Shown here: piece by piece, positions 17,639-25,629 of the stretch
Layout of the letters: the number at the start of each line of letters is the position of its first letter
Numbering within the stretch: position 1 is the stretch's first letter
NCBI RefSeq assembly: GCF_002954775.1
Contig: NZ_PJME01000038.1
Span: 32,034 to 96,033, forward strand
DNA length: 64,000 nt
Source of the DNA: Streptomyces geranii
GTDB taxonomy: Bacteria; Actinomycetota; Actinomycetes; Streptomycetales; Streptomycetaceae
Reading direction: 5' to 3'
Notes under the pieces: generated by a model
The model's database searches: none
Told to the model about the DNA's origin: nothing
Seen by the model: only the letters and a program-made list of their open reading frames with translations
Position numbers and translations under genes: made by a program

Positions 17639-18006
17639 AACACAGGGGCCCTCCGAGAGGGTCCCGCGCGTTCCGTCTTCGGCGAAGCGATCATCGCCGC
17701 TAGAGGGCACGCACGGTCTGGGCTGAATTTCCGAGGCCGGTGGGACACTCCGACCATTGGGGGCACCACCGAGCACAGTCGCAGCGGCGGCAGGCCAGCG
17801 ACGCCGGGCGCACCGAACTCGGCAAGGAGGGTGAGCGCACCGATTCCGGAGACCACGACGGCGCATACGAGGGCGGTGCCCGCCGCTCCGGAGGGGCGGT
17901 TCAGGCCGCGCCGCTTCCCCACGGGTAACGAAGCCCGAGAGTACGGCCGCACCAAGGCCGACAGCCATCATCATCCAGCACCGTGGATCGCTCCCACGAG
18001 TAGCGG

Positions 18007-18020
18007 AAACCGATCGGTTT
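18007..18020. promoter_or_regulatory. TetR-type operator before the regulator gene
   Basis: AAACCGATCGGTTT is a perfect 14-bp palindrome located 33 bp before the ATG of the TetR gene. It is identical to the site at 15928-15941, pointing to autoregulation and common control with the divergent pair at 16 kb. Confidence 0.75.
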
Positions 18021-18052
18021 TCAGCGGGCCGGAATCGAGTTAACCTCGCAGT

Positions 18053-18622
18053 ATGACCACCGAGGCGAAGTCAAACTCCCGAGAGCGGCTGCTGGAGGCA
18101 GCGGCCACGCTCACCTACCGAGACGGCGTCAGCATCGGCGTCGACGCACTGTGCAAGGCGGCGGGGGTGTCGAAGCGCTCCATGTATCAGCTGTTCGAGA
18201 GCAAGGACGAACTCCTGGCGGCAAGCCTCAAGGAGCGCGCCTCCGCCTACGTGGCGACTCTCCTGCCTGCGGCGGATGACAGCCGGTCACCCCGCGAGCG
18301 GATCCTGCACGTCTTCGCACAGGTGGAGTCACAGGCCGGCGCCTCCGATTTCCACGGCTGCCGGTACCTGGCCGTGCAGATCGAACTCAAGGACCGGAGT
18401 CACCCCGCGAGCCGGGTCGCCCATCAGGTCAAGGCGAACCTGACGTCCTTCTTCCGTGGCGAAGCCGAGCAGGGCGGGGCGGCCGATCCCGACCTGCTGG
18501 CCCGGCAGCTCAGCCTGGTCTTCGACGGCGCCAGCGCCCGCGCGGGAATCCAGGCCGACAACCTGACCGGGCTCATCGCACCCACGGTGACCACCCTGCT
18601 CGACGCGGCAGGCGTGCGCTGA
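18053..18622 (+). CDS. TetR/AcrR family regulator of the SDR-MFS region
   Basis: A 189-residue repressor. The N-terminal helix-turn-helix (about residues 8-55) reads LLEAAATLTYRDGVSIGVDA, then CKAAGVSKRSMYQLFESKDE. The C-terminal domain has CRYLAVQIELKD, seen in AefR/YxaF-like members. The palindrome at 18007 before its own gene is identical to one at the SDR and MFS promoters 2 kb away, which is the best evidence for its targets. The inducer is unknown and may be the MFS substrate. The 18623-18934 interval holds only a tandem repeat. Confidence 0.9.
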   Translation: MTTEAKSNSRERLLEAAATLTYRDGVSIGVDALCKAAGVSKRSMYQLFESKDELLAASLKERASAYVATLLPAADDSRSPRERILHVFAQVESQAGASDFHGCRYLAVQIELKDRSHPASRVAHQVKANLTSFFRGEAEQGGAADPDLLARQLSLVFDGASARAGIQADNLTGLIAPTVTTLLDAAGVR

Positions 18623-18727
18623 CGCATCACCCGCCCAGAACGCTCCCCCGCCTGCCCGCACGTGCGGGAAGCCCGATGGCCGGACCAGATACGACCGCAT
18701 GACGCCCACCCGCCCGGCGAATCACCG

Positions 18728-18812
18728 CGGTGGCGGTGCCGCGGTGGCCCCTGCGTGCGATCGCCGCGGTGGCGGTGCCGCGGTCGGTGGTCCCTACGTG
18801 CGATTCGCCGCG
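18728..18812 (+). repeat. Imperfect two-unit tandem repeat
   Basis: A unit of about 40 bp beginning CCGCGGTGGCGGTGCCGCGGT and ending CGTGCGAT is present twice, with small insertions in the second unit. It lies in non-coding DNA before the CoA-transferase fragment. No function is apparent. Confidence 0.6.
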
Positions 18813-18934
18813 CGGATGACGCTCTCACGCCTGTCCAGCGCACCGATCCCGCCCATGCCGTCAGACCCAACCGGGGCCGCGGTGCGCGTCCGCCCGCTCC
18901 GGCCCCATGCTTCTCCCGTGCCCCCGGGGCGTCG

Positions 18935-19041
18935 CCGCCCCTTTGCCCCGCTCCGGCGAGCACGCCGACTCCGCGCTCGCCGACCGGGGCCTGTCCACCG
19001 CCGAGATCACCGCACTACGAAAGGACGGTGCCGTCGCATGA
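18935..19041 (+). pseudogene. C-terminal fragment of a CaiB/BaiF CoA-transferase
   Basis: The frame ending at TGA 19039-19041 reads APLPRSGEHADSALADRGLS and then TAEITALRKDGAVA. This matches the usual end of class III CoA-transferases (LGEHTDEVLAELG-x-x-x-EIAALRxxGAV). The several hundred residues upstream are missing. Its stop overlaps the start of the amidohydrolase gene (ATGA), so the two were once translationally coupled and only the tail was kept. Confidence 0.6.
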
Positions 19042-19868
19042 CCGTCATCGACGTCTGGGCCCAGCACCCCACGCTGCGCTTCATCCAGCACGAGATGTTC
19101 GCCTCCCTGCGCCGCTGGACCGGGGCCGACACCCTCACCGAGGAACTGCCCGTCGACCTGACGATCGCCGCCATGGACGCCGGCGGCGTGGACATCTCCC
19201 TGCTGAGCGCCTGGTACGGGCCCGACGGCGCCCTCATCTCCAATGACGAGGTCGCCGCCTTCACCGCCCACGCCCCGGACCGGCTCGTCGGCGTCGCCTC
19301 TGTCGACCTGCGCAAGCCGATGGAGGCGGTACGCGAACTGCGCCGCTGTGTCGACGAACTGGGTTTCAAGGCGCTGCGCGTGGTCCCCTGGCTGTGGGGC
19401 TGGCCGCCCAACGACCGCCGCTACTACCCGCTGTACGCCGAGTGCGTCCACCTCGACATCCCCTTCTGCACCCAGGTCGGCCACACCGGCCCACTGCGCA
19501 CCTCCGAGACCGGTCGGCCGATCCCGTACCTCGACGACGTGGCACTCGACTTCCCCGAACTCACCATCGTGGCCGGGCACATCGGCTACCCGTGGACGGA
19601 GGAGATGATCGCCGTCGCCCGCAAGCACGAGAACGTCCACATCGACACCTCCGCCTACACCAGCAAGCGCATCCCGCCCGAACTGGTCAACTACCTCGGC
19701 AGCGACCACCACAAGGTCCTCTTCGGCACCAACTACCCCATGATCACCGCCGACAAGGCCCTCGCCGACCTCGACACCCTCCACCTCAGTGACACCGCCA
19801 GGGAGCTGTACCTCCACGGCCACGCCGAGAAGGTCTTCGGTCTGGAGGTGACAACGACCAAGAAGTGA
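19038..19868 (+). CDS. Amidohydrolase family protein (COG2159-like)
   Basis: A 276-residue TIM-barrel metal hydrolase or decarboxylase related to the amidohydrolase-2 group. The N-terminal MTVIDVWAQHPTLRF holds the likely first metal ligands, although the classic D-x-H-x-H is altered to D-V-W-A-Q-H. Later blocks are CTQVGHTGPL near residue 155, IVAGHIGYPWTEEM near 182, and KVLFGTNYPM near 230, with the usual His and Asp ligands. Relatives decarboxylate or hydrate aromatic or beta-keto acids. The start at ATG 19038 overlaps the stop of the CoA-transferase fragment. Longer upstream frames are shadows of that fragment. Confidence 0.85.
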   Translation: MTVIDVWAQHPTLRFIQHEMFASLRRWTGADTLTEELPVDLTIAAMDAGGVDISLLSAWYGPDGALISNDEVAAFTAHAPDRLVGVASVDLRKPMEAVRELRRCVDELGFKALRVVPWLWGWPPNDRRYYPLYAECVHLDIPFCTQVGHTGPLRTSETGRPIPYLDDVALDFPELTIVAGHIGYPWTEEMIAVARKHENVHIDTSAYTSKRIPPELVNYLGSDHHKVLFGTNYPMITADKALADLDTLHLSDTARELYLHGHAEKVFGLEVTTTKK

Positions 19869-20046
19869 CACGGCTTCCACGCCCCCTCGGACGCCACCCT
19901 CACCGTCGCAGCCGGGAGACCAGAACCGCAGGGCGTCAGCGGCTTGTCCCCCGGCGTTCGTTGTCGGTCGAGTCACCCGTACCCGCGCCTGTCCCGGTAG
20001 GGCGACGTATCGGGGGTTCTGGCAGCGTGAACCGGTGGTCCGGGAT

Positions 20047-20739
20047 TCAGGATCCGGTGCGATAGCGGGTGAGCATGAGGGCGACGGCTTCGTCCACGAT
20101 CGTGGTGTCGGTGGGGTCGGGCGGGACGAAGTCGGTGCGTACGAGTTGGGGCCACAGGAGCTGGCCGCAGATCATGCCGAGGAACTGTTCGGCCACTGCG
20201 GATGCCGGCTGTGGCTGTCCGTCGGCCGAACGGAAGTCGAGTGTGCCGGCCTGCGTTTCGGCGTCCAGGTAGTCGCGGAGCCGGTCGAAGAAGGGGCCGC
20301 GGTCGATGGCGAAGCCGGTGCCGACGATGTCGGCGAGTTCCGGCATCTGGGGAAGCTCGGTGATGATGAGGCGGCACAGCGCCGCCGTGCCGGGCCGCGA
20401 GACCAGGCAGGCGTAGTCGCGGCCGATGTGGTCCAGACCGTACCGGGGATCGCCGGGCGGGGGCGGTTCGGCGTACTGCACGTCCAGTTGCCACTGTTCG
20501 GAGGTGACGGCCGCGAACAGCGCGGCCTTGGTGGGGTATCGCTTGAAGAGGGTGCCGGTGGAGACGCGGGCCTCCCGGGCGATCTGGGCCAGGGAGGTCT
20601 TGTCGTATCCCCGGGCGAGGAAGAGGTCGCGGGCGGCGCGGATGATGCGCGCGCGGTTCTCCGCCTTGATCTGCGCGTGATACCCGGCCTGGCACGTATC
20701 GCCACCGGATTCCGTTCGGTCACGGTCCGCCACCGACAT
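20047..20739 (-). CDS. TetR/AcrR family regulator
   Basis: A 230-residue regulator starting at ATG 20737-20739 (MSVADRD) with GAGGGG at good spacing; the frame is open to 20799. The helix-turn-helix is at about residues 28-72 (ARIIRAARDLFLARGYDKTS, then VSTGTLFKRYPTKAALFAAV). The C-terminal domain has the pattern of AcrR C-terminal domain TetR_C_33-like proteins. It lies 40 bp downstream of an SDR gene and is cotranscribed with it. Two palindromes ahead of that SDR are the likely binding sites. The 19869-20046 gap shows nothing supported. Confidence 0.9.
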   Translation of the reverse strand: MSVADRDRTESGGDTCQAGYHAQIKAENRARIIRAARDLFLARGYDKTSLAQIAREARVSTGTLFKRYPTKAALFAAVTSEQWQLDVQYAEPPPPGDPRYGLDHIGRDYACLVSRPGTAALCRLIITELPQMPELADIVGTGFAIDRGPFFDRLRDYLDAETQAGTLDFRSADGQPQPASAVAEQFLGMICGQLLWPQLVRTDFVPPDPTDTTIVDEAVALMLTRYRTGS

Positions 20740-20779
20740 ACCCACGCCCCTCGTCCGTCTCCCAGCCGCGTCCTCGCTG

Positions 20780-21535
20780 TCAGAGAACGGTCTGGCCACC
20801 GTCCAGGATAAGGTCCTGGCCCACGGTGAAGGCCGAGGCGTCGGAGGCCAGGTACACGACGGCTTCCGCGACCTCCCCGGGCATACCCATGCGTTCCAGC
20901 GGGATGCCGGAGCTGATCGCCTCCAGAACCGCCGACTGCTGCGCGGGATCCTCGATCCCGAGCTTCGAGTACAGCGGGGTGTTCACCGGGCCGGGGCTGA
21001 TCGCGTTGAACCGGATGCCGTGCGACCTGAGCAGGTCCGCGTTCCACGACCGCATCAGGGAGCCGACGGCCGCCTTCGTGGCGGCGTAGGCGTTCGACTG
21101 CCCGTAGCCGCCGTGCGCGCTGTTGGACGCGTTGAGGATGACCGAGGACGAGTCGGCCAGCACGGGCACCAGGGCCTGCGTGAGAAAGAAGACGCTCTTC
21201 ACGTTGATGTCGAAGAGCCGGTCGAAACTGTCCTCCGTGTGGTCCTCGAACGGCCGCCAGTCCGAGACGCCGGCGTTCAGGAACGCCACGTCCAGCTCCC
21301 CGAAGTGCTCACGCACCCGCTCCGCCAGGCCGCGCTGCGCATCGAGATCGCGTGCGTCGGCCTGCACCACCGGCACCTTGTCCCCGAGGACCTGCCGCGC
21401 CCTGTCGATGCTGGCCGGGGTGACCCCTGTGACCAGCACGTCGGCCCCCTCCGCGACAAAACGCTTCGCGGTCTCCAGACCGATCCCACTCGTGCCGCCG
21501 GTGATGAGGGCGCGCTTGCCCGCAAGACGATTCAT
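20780..21535 (-). CDS. SDR family oxidoreductase
   Basis: A 251-residue short-chain dehydrogenase. The cofactor loop TGGTSGIG is near residue 12. LNAG near residue 87 replaces the usual NNAG. The catalytic block YAATKAAVGS is near residue 150 and SPGPVNTPLYSK near 182. The start at ATG 21533-21535 has AAGGAA upstream; the longer frame overlaps an operator. It is followed by its TetR gene. This SDR-TetR arrangement is common for self-induced detoxification enzymes; the substrate is unknown. Confidence 0.92.
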   Translation of the reverse strand: MNRLAGKRALITGGTSGIGLETAKRFVAEGADVLVTGVTPASIDRARQVLGDKVPVVQADARDLDAQRGLAERVREHFGELDVAFLNAGVSDWRPFEDHTEDSFDRLFDINVKSVFFLTQALVPVLADSSSVILNASNSAHGGYGQSNAYAATKAAVGSLMRSWNADLLRSHGIRFNAISPGPVNTPLYSKLGIEDPAQQSAVLEAISSGIPLERMGMPGEVAEAVVYLASDASAFTVGQDLILDGGQTVL

Positions 21536-21561
21536 GTTGATTGTTCCTTGCCGAGTCGTAA

Positions 21562-21631
21562 GGTAAGTCGATGGACTCACCATCTGAAGGTAGCCCTCAC
21601 TTCACCCATAAGGCAAGTCGATCCACTTACC
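21562..21631. promoter_or_regulatory. Two 20-bp operators before the SDR-TetR operon
   Basis: GGTAAGTCGATGGACTCACC (21562-21581) and GGCAAGTCGATCCACTTACC (21612-21631) are near-palindromes sharing the arms GTAAGT and ACTTAC, with centres 50 bp apart (about five helical turns). They lie immediately upstream of the SDR start and are the probable sites of the TetR protein at 20047. Confidence 0.7.
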
Positions 21632-21687
21632 ATCGACGCAAGGAGTGCCCCGGGGTCCGGTTCCCGCCCTGAGAACCCGTCGGCCGG

Positions 21688-23001
21688 TCAGCCGCGTTGC
21701 CGGCGGGCGCGCAGGGCGGCCCAGTGGCGCAGGCGCTCGGTGATCTGGGCTTCGTAGCCGTTGCGGGTGGGCTGGTAGTACGTCTCGCGGTCCATGCCGT
21801 CGGGGAGGTAGTCGTCGCCGGAGAAGCCGTCGGCTGTGTCCGGGTCGTACTGGTAGTCCTTGCCGTAGCCGAGGTCCTTCATCAGCCGGGTCGGGGCGTT
21901 GAGGATGTGGGCGGGTGGCATGAGTGAGCCGGTGTTCCGGGCTGCTCGGTGTGCGGCGTTGAAGCCGCGGTAGACGGCGATGGACTTGGGGGCGGTGGCG
22001 AGGTAGACGACGGCCTGGGCGATGGCCAACTCGCCCTCGGGGGAGCCGAGTCGCTCGTACACGTCCCAGGCGGCGAGGGCCTGCTGGACGGCGTGCGGGT
22101 CGGCCATGCCGATGTCCTCGCATCCGAAGCGGACCAGGCGGCGGGCGACGAACAGCGGGTCCTCGCCGCCGTCGAGCATGCGGGCGAGCCAGTACAGGGC
22201 CGCGTCCGGGTCGGAGCCGCGCATCGACTTGTGCAGCGCGGAGATCAGGTTGTAGTGGCCCTCCTGCGCCTTGTCGTACAGCGGGGCCCGCTGCTGGATG
22301 TGATGGGCGAGCCCGGCGGTGTCCAGGGCGATCTCGGTGTCCGGGAGGGCCTGGAGCTGTTCGGCCATGTTGAGGAGGTAGCGGCCGTCGCCGTCCGCCA
22401 TGGCGACCAGGGCGCGGCGGGCGTCGTCGTCCAGGGGCAGCCGGTGGCCCGTGAGCTGCTCGGCGCGGTCGAGGAGCATGGACAGGGCCGCTTCGTCGAG
22501 GCGCTTGAGGACGAGGACCTGGGTGCGGGACAGGAGGGCGCCGTTGAGTTCGAAGCTCGGGTTCTCCGTGGTGGCGCCGATCAGGGTGACCGTGCCGTCC
22601 TCGACGTAGGGCAGGAAGCTGTCCTGCTGGGCACGGTTGAAGCGGTGGATCTCATCGACGAACAGCAGGGTGGCCCGGCCGATGCCGCGCCGACTGCGTG
22701 CGGCGGCGAAGACCTTGCGCAGATCGGCCACGCCGGAGAAGGTGGCGGACACCGGTTCGAAGGCCAGGTTGCCGGCGTCCGCGAGGAGGCGGGCGATGGT
22801 GGTCTTCCCGACGCCGGGCGGGCCCCACAGGATGGCGGAGCCGAGGCGCTGCTGGGCGACCATGCGGCCCAGCGGGGCATCCGGGCCAAGGAGGTGGTCC
22901 TGCCCGACGACATCTTCCAGCCGGGTGGGGCGCAGGCGGTCGGCGAGGGGTCGGGAGGGCTCCTCGTCGAAGAGCGGCAGGGTCGCTTCGGTCGGTTCCA
23001 T
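21688..23001 (-). CDS. rarA: Replication-associated recombination protein A (RarA/MgsA AAA ATPase)
   Basis: A 437-residue AAA+ ATPase acting at stalled replication forks, possibly as a clamp-loader-like remodeller of SSB-coated DNA. It has the N-terminal PLADRLRPTRLEDVVGQDHL, Walker A GPPGVGKTT near residue 58, Walker B LLFVDEIHRFN near 110, sensor 1 IGATTENPSFE near 138, and the C-terminal tetramerisation region with DPDAALYWLARML near 275 and YLATAPKS near 345. I start at ATG 22999-23001 (MEPTEATLPLF). In other Streptomyces this gene usually lies beside alaS; here it lies between an SDR and YjbR genes, inside a putative cassette. Confidence 0.95.
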   Translation of the reverse strand: MEPTEATLPLFDEEPSRPLADRLRPTRLEDVVGQDHLLGPDAPLGRMVAQQRLGSAILWGPPGVGKTTIARLLADAGNLAFEPVSATFSGVADLRKVFAAARSRRGIGRATLLFVDEIHRFNRAQQDSFLPYVEDGTVTLIGATTENPSFELNGALLSRTQVLVLKRLDEAALSMLLDRAEQLTGHRLPLDDDARRALVAMADGDGRYLLNMAEQLQALPDTEIALDTAGLAHHIQQRAPLYDKAQEGHYNLISALHKSMRGSDPDAALYWLARMLDGGEDPLFVARRLVRFGCEDIGMADPHAVQQALAAWDVYERLGSPEGELAIAQAVVYLATAPKSIAVYRGFNAAHRAARNTGSLMPPAHILNAPTRLMKDLGYGKDYQYDPDTADGFSGDDYLPDGMDRETYYQPTRNGYEAQITERLRHWAALRARRQRG

Positions 23002-23111
23002 CGGTCTCTCGGGTCGGAAGCGGGCGGGTGCGGACGGGTGCGGACGGGGCGAGCCTTGCACGGGGCACTGACAGGCGTCGGCTCAGCCGTTCGCGGGGAA
23101 GGTCGCGGTGC

Positions 23112-23480
23112 TCATCGGGCACCGGGGCGGTCGCTTCGCGGCAGCCGCCCGGCGACCAGGTCGTAGGAATCCTCGACCGCGTCGGCGACCAGCCGCTCGG
23201 TGATGCCGGGACCAGGACCGAGTGAGATCCAGTGGCGTTTGTCGAGATAGCGGCCCGGTGTGATCGAGGCGTAGCCGTGTGCGTGAGCGCGGGCGTGTTC
23301 GGGTTCGCACTTGACCGTGATGATCTGGTCGTCCGGGTCGTCGGTGACGATCAGGAACACCTTGCCCGCGACCTTGTACACGTCGAGGCCGGAGGTGAAG
23401 GGGTAGCCGTGGCTGACGTCGGGAAGGGCGAGGGCCGCCTGGCGGGCGGTGTCCTGGAGCCGGTCACCGGCCGCGCTCAC
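23112..23480 (-). CDS. MmcQ/YjbR family DNA-binding-like protein (second copy)
   Basis: A 122-residue protein of the YjbR family. It has VSHGYPFTSGLDVYKVAGKV, then FLIVTDDPDDQIITVKCEPE, and the block LDKRHWISLG (about residues 35-95). YjbR proteins have a double-wing fold related to CyaY; DNA binding has been suggested but the role is unknown. It starts at GTG 23478-23480, overlapping the stop of the preceding paralogue by four bases (GTGA). The two genes are about one third identical by eye and form a pair. Confidence 0.85.
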   Translation of the reverse strand: MSAAGDRLQDTARQAALALPDVSHGYPFTSGLDVYKVAGKVFLIVTDDPDDQIITVKCEPEHARAHAHGYASITPGRYLDKRHWISLGPGPGITERLVADAVEDSYDLVAGRLPRSDRPGAR

Positions 23481-23872
23481 CGGGCCGCCCGCGTGCCGGT
23501 GCCGTAGGTGTGCGGGTCGACGGGCTGCTCGGCCTTGGGCAGGTGGGCGACGACGAGCCGGTAGGAGTCGGTGACGAGCTCCCCGACGAGCTCCTCGTCG
23601 ACGCCCTCCCCACCCTCCAGGGTGATCCAGTGCTTCTTGTTCATGTGGTAGCCGGGGGTGATGTGGCTGTACTGCTGCCGCAGGGAGTGGGCCTCGCCGG
23701 GGTCCGCCTTGAGGATCACGACGGGACGCCCGGGGACCTCGGTCATCAGCATGAACACCTTGCCTCGTACCTTGAAGACCTCCCAGTCGTCACCGAAGGG
23801 ATGCTCCAGCTGGGCTCCGGGAAGCTCCTCGGCGCAGGCGGCGGCGGTCTTGTGCAGGGTCGTTTCGTTCAT
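23477..23872 (-). CDS. MmcQ/YjbR family DNA-binding-like protein (first copy)
   Basis: A 131-residue YjbR protein: GAQLEHPFGDDWEVFKVRGK, then VFMLMTEVPGRPVVILKADP, and the conserved MNKKHWITLEGG near residue 85. I start at ATG 23870-23872 because AAGGAA lies six bases upstream; the annotation could be five codons longer. It is coupled to a second YjbR gene and divergent from an AraC regulator 134 bp away, which may control the pair. Function unknown. Confidence 0.87.
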   Translation of the reverse strand: MNETTLHKTAAACAEELPGAQLEHPFGDDWEVFKVRGKVFMLMTEVPGRPVVILKADPGEAHSLRQQYSHITPGYHMNKKHWITLEGGEGVDEELVGELVTDSYRLVVAHLPKAEQPVDPHTYGTGTRAAR

Positions 23873-24006
23873 GAACGTTTCCTTCATCGGGCATCGGGTG
23901 AGCGCGGGCTGGGCACCCCATGACGCGAGTGGCGCGCCGCGCGGTCGTGGCGGCACCTCCCACCCTCTCCCCGAAACCGACATAAGGCGCCGTAGACTGC
24001 GGACAC

Positions 24007-24942
24007 ATGATGGTCGACAAGCGACACCCCAGCCCAAGCGGACGGGCTGAACCGGCCGCGCTTCCGCTGTACGGTTTCCAGCCCCCGGTCGGTACTCCCT
24101 ACGGCCTGGAGGTGAACACCGTCGAGGGGTTCTTCGCCCAGCACGACGACTGGCCGTGGAACCCGCCCCGTCCGGTCCGCGCCACCTTCCACTACCTCAT
24201 CGCGGTCACCGAGGGCGAGCTGCGGCACGACGTCGACCACGTCACGCGGACCGTCACCCCCGGCCAGTGGCTGTGGGTGCGTCCCGGACACACACTGTGC
24301 TGGCATCCGCCCGGCTCCGCCCGCGGCCCGTTCGTCCTGTTCGAACCGGATGTACTGCGGCCCGACATCGCCCGTCTGCTGGCCCCGCTCACCGCGCACG
24401 ACGCCCCTGCCGTGCTGAGCCCGCAAGCCGACGACGCCGCCTGGCTCCAACAGACGGCACTCCAGCTCCTGGACGAACACCGCGCACTCGGGCGGCGCCC
24501 CCTCGACATCCACCACGCCCTGCGCCGCAGCCTGCTCGAATCGCTGCTGCTGCGCCTGGCCGACTCCCCCGGAATCTCCCCCGTCGGCACGGCCACGACC
24601 GGCGCGGGCCGCGCCGACAGGTACGGGCGCTTCCTGGACGCCTTGGAACTGCACTTCCGGGAACTGCACCAAGCCGCGGACTACGCCGAGCTGCTCGGCT
24701 GTTCGGTCCGCACCCTGAGCCGCGCGGCCCGGGACGCCACCGGCAAGGGGGTACGTGAACTCATCGACGAGCGGCGCCTCCTCGAAGCCCGGCGTCTGCT
24801 GGGAGGTGCCCGGTGGGACGCCCGGACGGTGGCCGTCCACCTGGGCTTCAGCGACCCCGCGAACTTCGGCCGCTTCTTCCGCGACCGCACCGGCCTCACC
24901 CCCGCCGCCTTCGCTGCCCGCGAGGCGAGGACCGGGGCGTGA
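24007..24942 (+). CDS. AraC family transcriptional regulator
   Basis: A 311-residue regulator. The N-terminal AraC-type sensing domain (about 40-150) reads RATFHYLIAVTEGELRHDVD and then TPGQWLWVRPGHTLCWHPPG. The C-terminal double helix-turn-helix (about 215-305) has LLGCSVRTLSRAARDATGKG and VAVHLGFSDPANFGRFFRDR, the second being the classic AraC signature. Two ATG codons are adjacent at 24007. It is divergent from the YjbR pair. The ligand is unknown; the sensing domain resembles the cupin-like domain of AraC-binding proteins. Confidence 0.92.
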   Translation: MMVDKRHPSPSGRAEPAALPLYGFQPPVGTPYGLEVNTVEGFFAQHDDWPWNPPRPVRATFHYLIAVTEGELRHDVDHVTRTVTPGQWLWVRPGHTLCWHPPGSARGPFVLFEPDVLRPDIARLLAPLTAHDAPAVLSPQADDAAWLQQTALQLLDEHRALGRRPLDIHHALRRSLLESLLLRLADSPGISPVGTATTGAGRADRYGRFLDALELHFRELHQAADYAELLGCSVRTLSRAARDATGKGVRELIDERRLLEARRLLGGARWDARTVAVHLGFSDPANFGRFFRDRTGLTPAAFAAREARTGA

Positions 24943-24970
24943 CGCAGACGCGGCGGAGGCGCCATGCCCG

Positions 24971-25061
24971 TCAGGAGGAGACGGCTGCCTTCGCGGTCTG
25001 CGTGAACGCCCAGTGGGAGTGCCCGACGTGCCACTCGCCGTCGATCATCCGGTACGCCTCG
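24971..25061 (-). pseudogene. C-terminal fragment of an NTF2/SnoaL-like gene
   Basis: Thirty codons read EAYRMIDGEWHVGHSHWAFT, then QTAKAAVSS and stop. This is clearly related to the tail of the intact gene at 25630 (HGYRLVDGRWLIVHSNWAFS). The fragment overlaps the 3' end of the VOC gene in another frame, so a recombination event joined the two and supplied the last residues of the VOC protein. Confidence 0.7.
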
Positions 25062-25449
25062 CGTCGGCCGTGCGGAGGTCGCGTTCACAGACGGCAAGAA
25101 CGTTGCCGGAGGGGTCGGTGAACCAGGCGAACCAGGGGCCGTTGGCGCGGTAGATCCCGTCCGAGTCGATCTGCACTCCCTCATAGTGCTCGAAATCCAC
25201 GCCGCGTCGGGTGAGGTCCGCGACGGTAGCGGGGAGGTCAGGGACGACGATGTTGAGGATGGTGAATCGTGCCGGTTGGTGGTTGCGGGAGGCGTACGCG
25301 ACGGTGCTCGCACCGCCGGGGAGGCGGATGGTGAGCATTGCGTCCCGGTCTTCGACTTGCAGCCCGAGTACGTCGTGGTAGAAGGTGCGGGTCGATTCCA
25401 GGTCGGTCACGGTGAAGGAGCTGTAGGCGTCGGTTGCGGTGTCGGTCAT
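25045..25449 (-). CDS. VOC family protein (glyoxalase/bleomycin-resistance-like)
   Basis: A 134-residue single vicinal-oxygen-chelate domain: SFTVTDLESTRTFYHDVLGL, STVAYASRNHQPARFTILNI, GVDFEHYEGVQ, and FAWFTDPSGNVLAVCERDL. The C-terminal FxDPSGN-x-(L) block is the family signature and its Glu is a metal ligand. Such proteins act as dioxygenases, isomerases or binding proteins. I start at ATG 25447-25449. The last few residues (TADARRTG) come from the adjoining NTF2 fragment read in another frame. It is the last intact gene of the esterase operon. Confidence 0.88.
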   Translation of the reverse strand: MTDTATDAYSSFTVTDLESTRTFYHDVLGLQVEDRDAMLTIRLPGGASTVAYASRNHQPARFTILNIVVPDLPATVADLTRRGVDFEHYEGVQIDSDGIYRANGPWFAWFTDPSGNVLAVCERDLRTADARRTG

Positions 25450-25629
25450 CACGGGATCCTGACGTTCGGTCGTTCGGTCGTTCGGGTGCGCTGGTGTCGC
25501 GGGGCGTGTCTCGGAGCTGATCGGTGCGGGCTGGGACGACCACTGGCCGGATGCCGGTGGCACAGTCGGGGCCCCGCTCGCCATGCCGGAGGAACCCGGT
25601 CAGGCTGAGGAACACAGGCTGCGCCGCGG

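Noticed and set aside
17640..18000. Minus-strand hydrophobic frame as a transporter pseudogene
   Set aside because: One stretch looks like a membrane helix, but no family motif could be matched, so it is mentioned only in the gap note.
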